Source: Fischerella muscicola PCC 7414 (GTDB lineage: Bacteria; Cyanobacteriota; Cyanobacteriia; Cyanobacteriales; Nostocaceae). From it: a stretch of 64,000 bases of DNA. This document shows positions 60,775 to 64,000 of this stretch, one piece after another. How positions within the stretch are numbered: the first letter of the stretch is position 1; each line of letters starts with the position of its first letter. Both the position numbers and the translations under genes were made by a program. The stretch lies in contig NZ_AJLK01000076.1 of the NCBI RefSeq assembly GCF_000317205.1, positions 1 to 64,000 of the forward strand, read 5' to 3'. Under the pieces are notes generated by a model. The model searched no databases. It worked only from the letters and a program-made list of their open reading frames with translations, and had not been told where the DNA came from.

Positions 60775-63714
60775 CTACTCTTCTTGCCCTTGTTGTTGAT
60801 AAAGACAGTAATATCGTCCTTTCATGGCCATGAGTTCGTCATGGGTTCCTTGTTCAGCGATCGCACCCCGATCCATGATGATGATGACATCGGCATTTTT
60901 GACTGTGTTCAGACGGTGGGTGATGAAGAAGACGGTGCGACCCTGAAAAACTTCCATAAGGTTGCGACATACTTGTTGTTCCGATTGGTAATCTAAAGCG
61001 CTGGTGGCTTCGTCTAAAATCAGTAGTCGCGGATTTTGTAAAACTGTACGGGCGATGGCGATGCGTTGCCGTTGTCCACCGGAAAGGGCAGAACCCCGTT
61101 CCCCTACGCTTGTGTTGTAGCCGTTGGGTAGTGCCATGATGAAATCATGGGCGGCGGCGGCTTTGGCAGCAGCAATAATTTCTTCGGTAGTTGCTTCTGG
61201 GCGAATCAGGGCAATGTTTTCTTGAATCGTCCCTTCAAACAAGAGGGTATCTTGTAGCACCATACCAATTTGACGGCGCAGGGAATTTAACTCTACTTTC
61301 CTAATGTCATAGCCATCTATCTGGATTTGCCCTGTCAATGGTTCGTAGAGTCTGGGTAATAATTTTGTCATTGTACTTTTACCGGAACCACTTTGTCCAA
61401 CGATGCCAACGAAAGTACCAGGGGCAATATCAAGATTGATATTAAGCAGTTGCAAAGCATCGTCAGGATTGAAACCAAAGGAAACGCCTGTGTATTTGAC
61501 TGCGCCTTGAATTTCCGGTAAGGGGATATTGTAGCGATCGCTTGGCTGTACTTCTGGCGCGGTATCTAAAACATCACCAAGACGTTCGATGGATAATGCC
61601 ACTTCTTGAAAGTTCTGTGAAAGTTGAATCAGACGTAACAGAGGACTGGTAACATAACCAGCAATGATGCGAAAAGCGATTAATTGACCAAGGGTGAGTT
61701 GATTCGAGATCACTAAATGAGCGCCTACCCACAACAATACAAAACTAGAGAATTGATTTAAAAATCCACTGATGGAGTTGGCGGTGCTGGAAGTTAGTAC
61801 GTTTTTGAATCCAGCGCTGATGTAGCGGGTATAGCGATCGCGCCATTGCCAACGGGATTTTAATTCAATATTCTGGGCTTTGACTGTTTGAATGCCGGTG
61901 AGTACCTCAACTAAATAAGATTGGGTATCAGCATAGCGTTCGGCTTTTTTGCGTAATTGTCGCTGGACGACGGGAACCACCAAAGTTGTCAACAGGGCAA
62001 ACAATGGTACACAAGCCAGTGCAACGAGTGTCAGCACCCAACTATAAAACAGCATCACGGCGATGTAAATCACCGAAAACACCGCATCTAGCACCACTGT
62101 CAATGCTGTTCCTGTTAAGAAAGAACGAATATTCTCGAGTTCATTAATCCGCCCTGCCAATTCGCCGACGCGGCGACGTTCAAAGTAACTCAAAGGCAAT
62201 CGCAACAGATGTTCAATGACTTCTGAACCCAGGCGGATATCAATTCGGTTGGTAGTATCGGCAAATAAATAGGTACGCAGACTCGTCAAGATGGCCTCAA
62301 ATACGGCGATCACAAGCAAGAAAATCCCCAAAATATCGAGAGTATCGAGGCTTTTTTGCATCAAGACATTATCGATGATGATCTGGGTAATGATTGGGTT
62401 TGCCAAGCCAAATACTTGGACAAAAAACGAAGCAACTAGAACCTCAATCAATACCAAGCGGTATTTATAGATGGAAGGTAAAAACCAACGCAGACTGAAT
62501 TTTTCTGGACGTTCCTCTTCTGGTTTTTCGATCACCAAGACTTGTCCTGATTGCCCCCAGATGTTGCCAAACTCCCCTAGAGAATAATAAGAAATGCCTT
62601 TTTCTGGGGCTGCAACAACGATTTCATGTTCTGTGATTTTGTACAGTAAGGCCAAACTTTCTTGCCAGTAAATAATGGCTGGCGCACTCAAACGATTGAT
62701 GACGTTAGCAGGAACTTTGACTAACTGGGCTTGCAAACTCATCATCTCGACAACGGCCCCTGCTACTTGTAAGGAAATCGGTCTATTCGATTTGAGTTGA
62801 TTTGTCAAGACTTTGCGAATTAAATCCCGGCGAAAAGAACCCCCTAAGATGCGATGTAACATCTGGAAACAGGCCAAGGAAACATCCAGGGGACCTTGTC
62901 CTGATACGAATATGCTGTCAGCTGGTGCGATATGTTCGACAGCAGGATTGGGTGGGTATTCTGGGGCGGGAGAGATTGCCAGAGTGGAAGTATTGCCCTT
63001 GCTAGACTTCTTGGTATTAGACTTCCAGGGAATACCAATTAAGCGGACTTCGGTGTCACTGTGCCAAATATCTGGATGGTTGTTATCTATCAATAATCGG
63101 CTACCAACGCTCATTCCATCGAACATACCAGCGCTGATTAGCCAAAGGTGGTCATCATTAAATTTCTGGGAATCTACTTTCCCTGGTGGCAGATTCACCA
63201 CCGTTATTTGTTGCCAAAGCTGACGGACTAAGTCTTTTAAATCGGTAGCTGCATCTGCTTGTCGTTGGAGTTCCAAACTCAGGAGATCAAAGACTTCTAT
63301 GATCTGAGGACGCGATCGCACTGCTTGGGCAAACTCTGGTTCTTTGGCCATTAATTGCAGAAATTCTTCTGCTTCCAGAGTAATGGCAATGACTTCACTA
63401 GAAGCGATCGCTGCTTCGCAACTTACCCCACGTAATAATCCTAGCCAACCCAGGAACTCTCCTGGTTCTACCACCGTCAAACTCACCTGAGCAGCCCTAC
63501 GTTGGTCGTAGCCCAATAGCCGCGCTTGTCCTTGATAAATTACCATCACCTGCGCTGGCATTCTTTCCCTCACCAACATCCACTGTCCAGTACGATATTG
63601 CAACAGTTGGCATTTCGCTGCAATTGTTTCTAAGGTGACAGGCTGTAGTTTGGTGAAAGGGGGAGTGTCGGCTAAGAATTTTATGATGTCGGTTTGGGTA
63701 ATAGCTGGCTTCAT
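60775..63714 (-). CDS. Type I secretion ABC exporter with cNMP-type and C39-like domains
   Basis: A 979-residue exporter. Order: cyclic-nucleotide-binding-type domain (about residues 10-135; 'YQGQARLLGYDQRR', 'VEPGEFLGWLGLLRGVSCEA'), a linker, a C39-peptidase-like domain (about 275-400), six membrane helices (about 425-700), and an ATPase domain (735-970; Walker A 'GQSGSGKSTMTKLLP', signature 'LSGGQRQRIAIART', Walker B 'LLILDEATSALD'). The C39 catalytic Cys is missing ('GPLDVSLACF' where family members have D/E-C-G), and the His is not found, so it should bind rather than cut its substrate, as HlyB does. It pairs with the HlyD-type gene downstream. Confidence 0.88.
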   Translation of the reverse strand: MKPAITQTDIIKFLADTPPFTKLQPVTLETIAAKCQLLQYRTGQWMLVRERMPAQVMVIYQGQARLLGYDQRRAAQVSLTVVEPGEFLGWLGLLRGVSCEAAIASSEVIAITLEAEEFLQLMAKEPEFAQAVRSRPQIIEVFDLLSLELQRQADAATDLKDLVRQLWQQITVVNLPPGKVDSQKFNDDHLWLISAGMFDGMSVGSRLLIDNNHPDIWHSDTEVRLIGIPWKSNTKKSSKGNTSTLAISPAPEYPPNPAVEHIAPADSIFVSGQGPLDVSLACFQMLHRILGGSFRRDLIRKVLTNQLKSNRPISLQVAGAVVEMMSLQAQLVKVPANVINRLSAPAIIYWQESLALLYKITEHEIVVAAPEKGISYYSLGEFGNIWGQSGQVLVIEKPEEERPEKFSLRWFLPSIYKYRLVLIEVLVASFFVQVFGLANPIITQIIIDNVLMQKSLDTLDILGIFLLVIAVFEAILTSLRTYLFADTTNRIDIRLGSEVIEHLLRLPLSYFERRRVGELAGRINELENIRSFLTGTALTVVLDAVFSVIYIAVMLFYSWVLTLVALACVPLFALLTTLVVPVVQRQLRKKAERYADTQSYLVEVLTGIQTVKAQNIELKSRWQWRDRYTRYISAGFKNVLTSSTANSISGFLNQFSSFVLLWVGAHLVISNQLTLGQLIAFRIIAGYVTSPLLRLIQLSQNFQEVALSIERLGDVLDTAPEVQPSDRYNIPLPEIQGAVKYTGVSFGFNPDDALQLLNINLDIAPGTFVGIVGQSGSGKSTMTKLLPRLYEPLTGQIQIDGYDIRKVELNSLRRQIGMVLQDTLLFEGTIQENIALIRPEATTEEIIAAAKAAAAHDFIMALPNGYNTSVGERGSALSGGQRQRIAIARTVLQNPRLLILDEATSALDYQSEQQVCRNLMEVFQGRTVFFITHRLNTVKNADVIIIMDRGAIAEQGTHDELMAMKGRYYCLYQQQGQEE

Positions 63715-64000
63715 CTAAATTTCTCCTAGAAACTCCCACACAACCTAGTGGTCTATCCACCAACTTTTAGGGTCGGTGGGTTGTTAGGTAATGGGGAGAA
63801 AAAGTGCAATTTTTCTTGTCTCCTTTCCTCACAACCTCACTTGACAGTTATCAGTCAGATCCTTGGTTTTAAGTCCCCTACCATACGCCTTGATAACTGC
63901 GGCTAGTACTGTTGACTGAATTTAATTTTCCAAATCTTCACGGAGTGGGCAATCTGGGTTTTCATAAACCTGGGTTAGTTTCAACACATTCACTTCAAGG
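63715..64000. other. Upstream region of the exporter gene
   Basis: About 290 bp to the window edge hold no gene. A weak inverted pair (ccaccaac at 63758-63765, ggtgggtt at 63774-63781) lies about 50 bp upstream of the exporter start. Promoter boxes cannot be fixed by eye. Confidence 0.4.

Noticed and set aside
62700-62960. Active C39 leader peptidase in the exporter
   Set aside because: The catalytic cysteine position holds Val (D-V-S-L-A-C) and the active-site His is not found.

Overview
The window is chromosomal DNA of a filamentous cyanobacterium, most likely a heterocyst-forming member of the Nostocales. The evidence is a full phycoerythrocyanin plus phycocyanin rod operon ending in four cpcG genes (the gene order known from Anabaena and Mastigocladus), many HIP1-type GCGATCGC octamers, abundant short tandem heptamer and octamer repeats between genes, and typical cyanobacterial families (CpcL, HliP, PATAN-REC, DUF3038/DUF4335, FHA-penicillin-binding protein). 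I cannot name the genus.

Layout. 1-12900 (minus strand): pecB-pecA-pecC-pecE-pecF, then cpcB-cpcA-cpcC-cpcD-cpcE-cpcF-cpcG1-cpcG2-cpcL(cpcG3)-cpcG4. These encode the rod discs, rod linkers, chromophore lyases and rod-core or rod-membrane linkers of the light-harvesting antenna. 13558-14505: an RluD-type pseudouridine synthase. 14506-16409: a gene-poor AT-rich gap. 16410-23165: a PATAN-REC response regulator, a PixJ-like chemoreceptor with two non-chromophore GAF domains, and a WD40/pentapeptide-repeat protein. 23231-26284: a P1B-4-type metal ATPase behind a MerR-type operator, and an amino-acid-type binding protein. 26534-30231: a c-di-AMP (ydaO/yuaA) riboswitch followed by an NrtB/NrtA/NrtD-family ABC transporter, then a Usp-like protein and an ArsB/NhaD-type transporter up to 32826.

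33234-37766: a coiled-coil protein, an OmpA-family membrane protein, a Ras-like GTPase and a histidine kinase split by one in-frame stop; this looks like a functional cluster with no clear description. 38032-38508: two tandem high-light-inducible proteins. 39015-42143: a 1042-residue membrane-anchored protein with seven repeats of about 80 residues. 42496-46634: pstB-pstA-pstC-pstS phosphate transporter behind a possible Pho box. 46723-48266: gene-free. 48267-58004: BioY, LspA, a secreted Pro/Asp/Ser/Thr repeat protein, an FHA-fused class A penicillin-binding protein, the DUF4335/DUF3038 pair, Apt, an orphan DppB-type permease and a small conserved protein. 58363-63714: a type I secretion pair, a HlyD-type adaptor with a peptidoglycan-binding domain and an ABC exporter with a cyclic-nucleotide-type domain and a degenerate C39 domain.

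The intergenic DNA is rich in repeats: two MITE-like elements with terminal inverted repeats and target-site duplications (58160-58306, 42218-42340), a weaker third one (47468-47570), a GC-rich repeat family whose loop is inverted in one copy, and many heptamer runs, some of which reach into start codons and one of which lies inside a coding region. I saw no tRNA, rRNA, CRISPR array or complete transposase.
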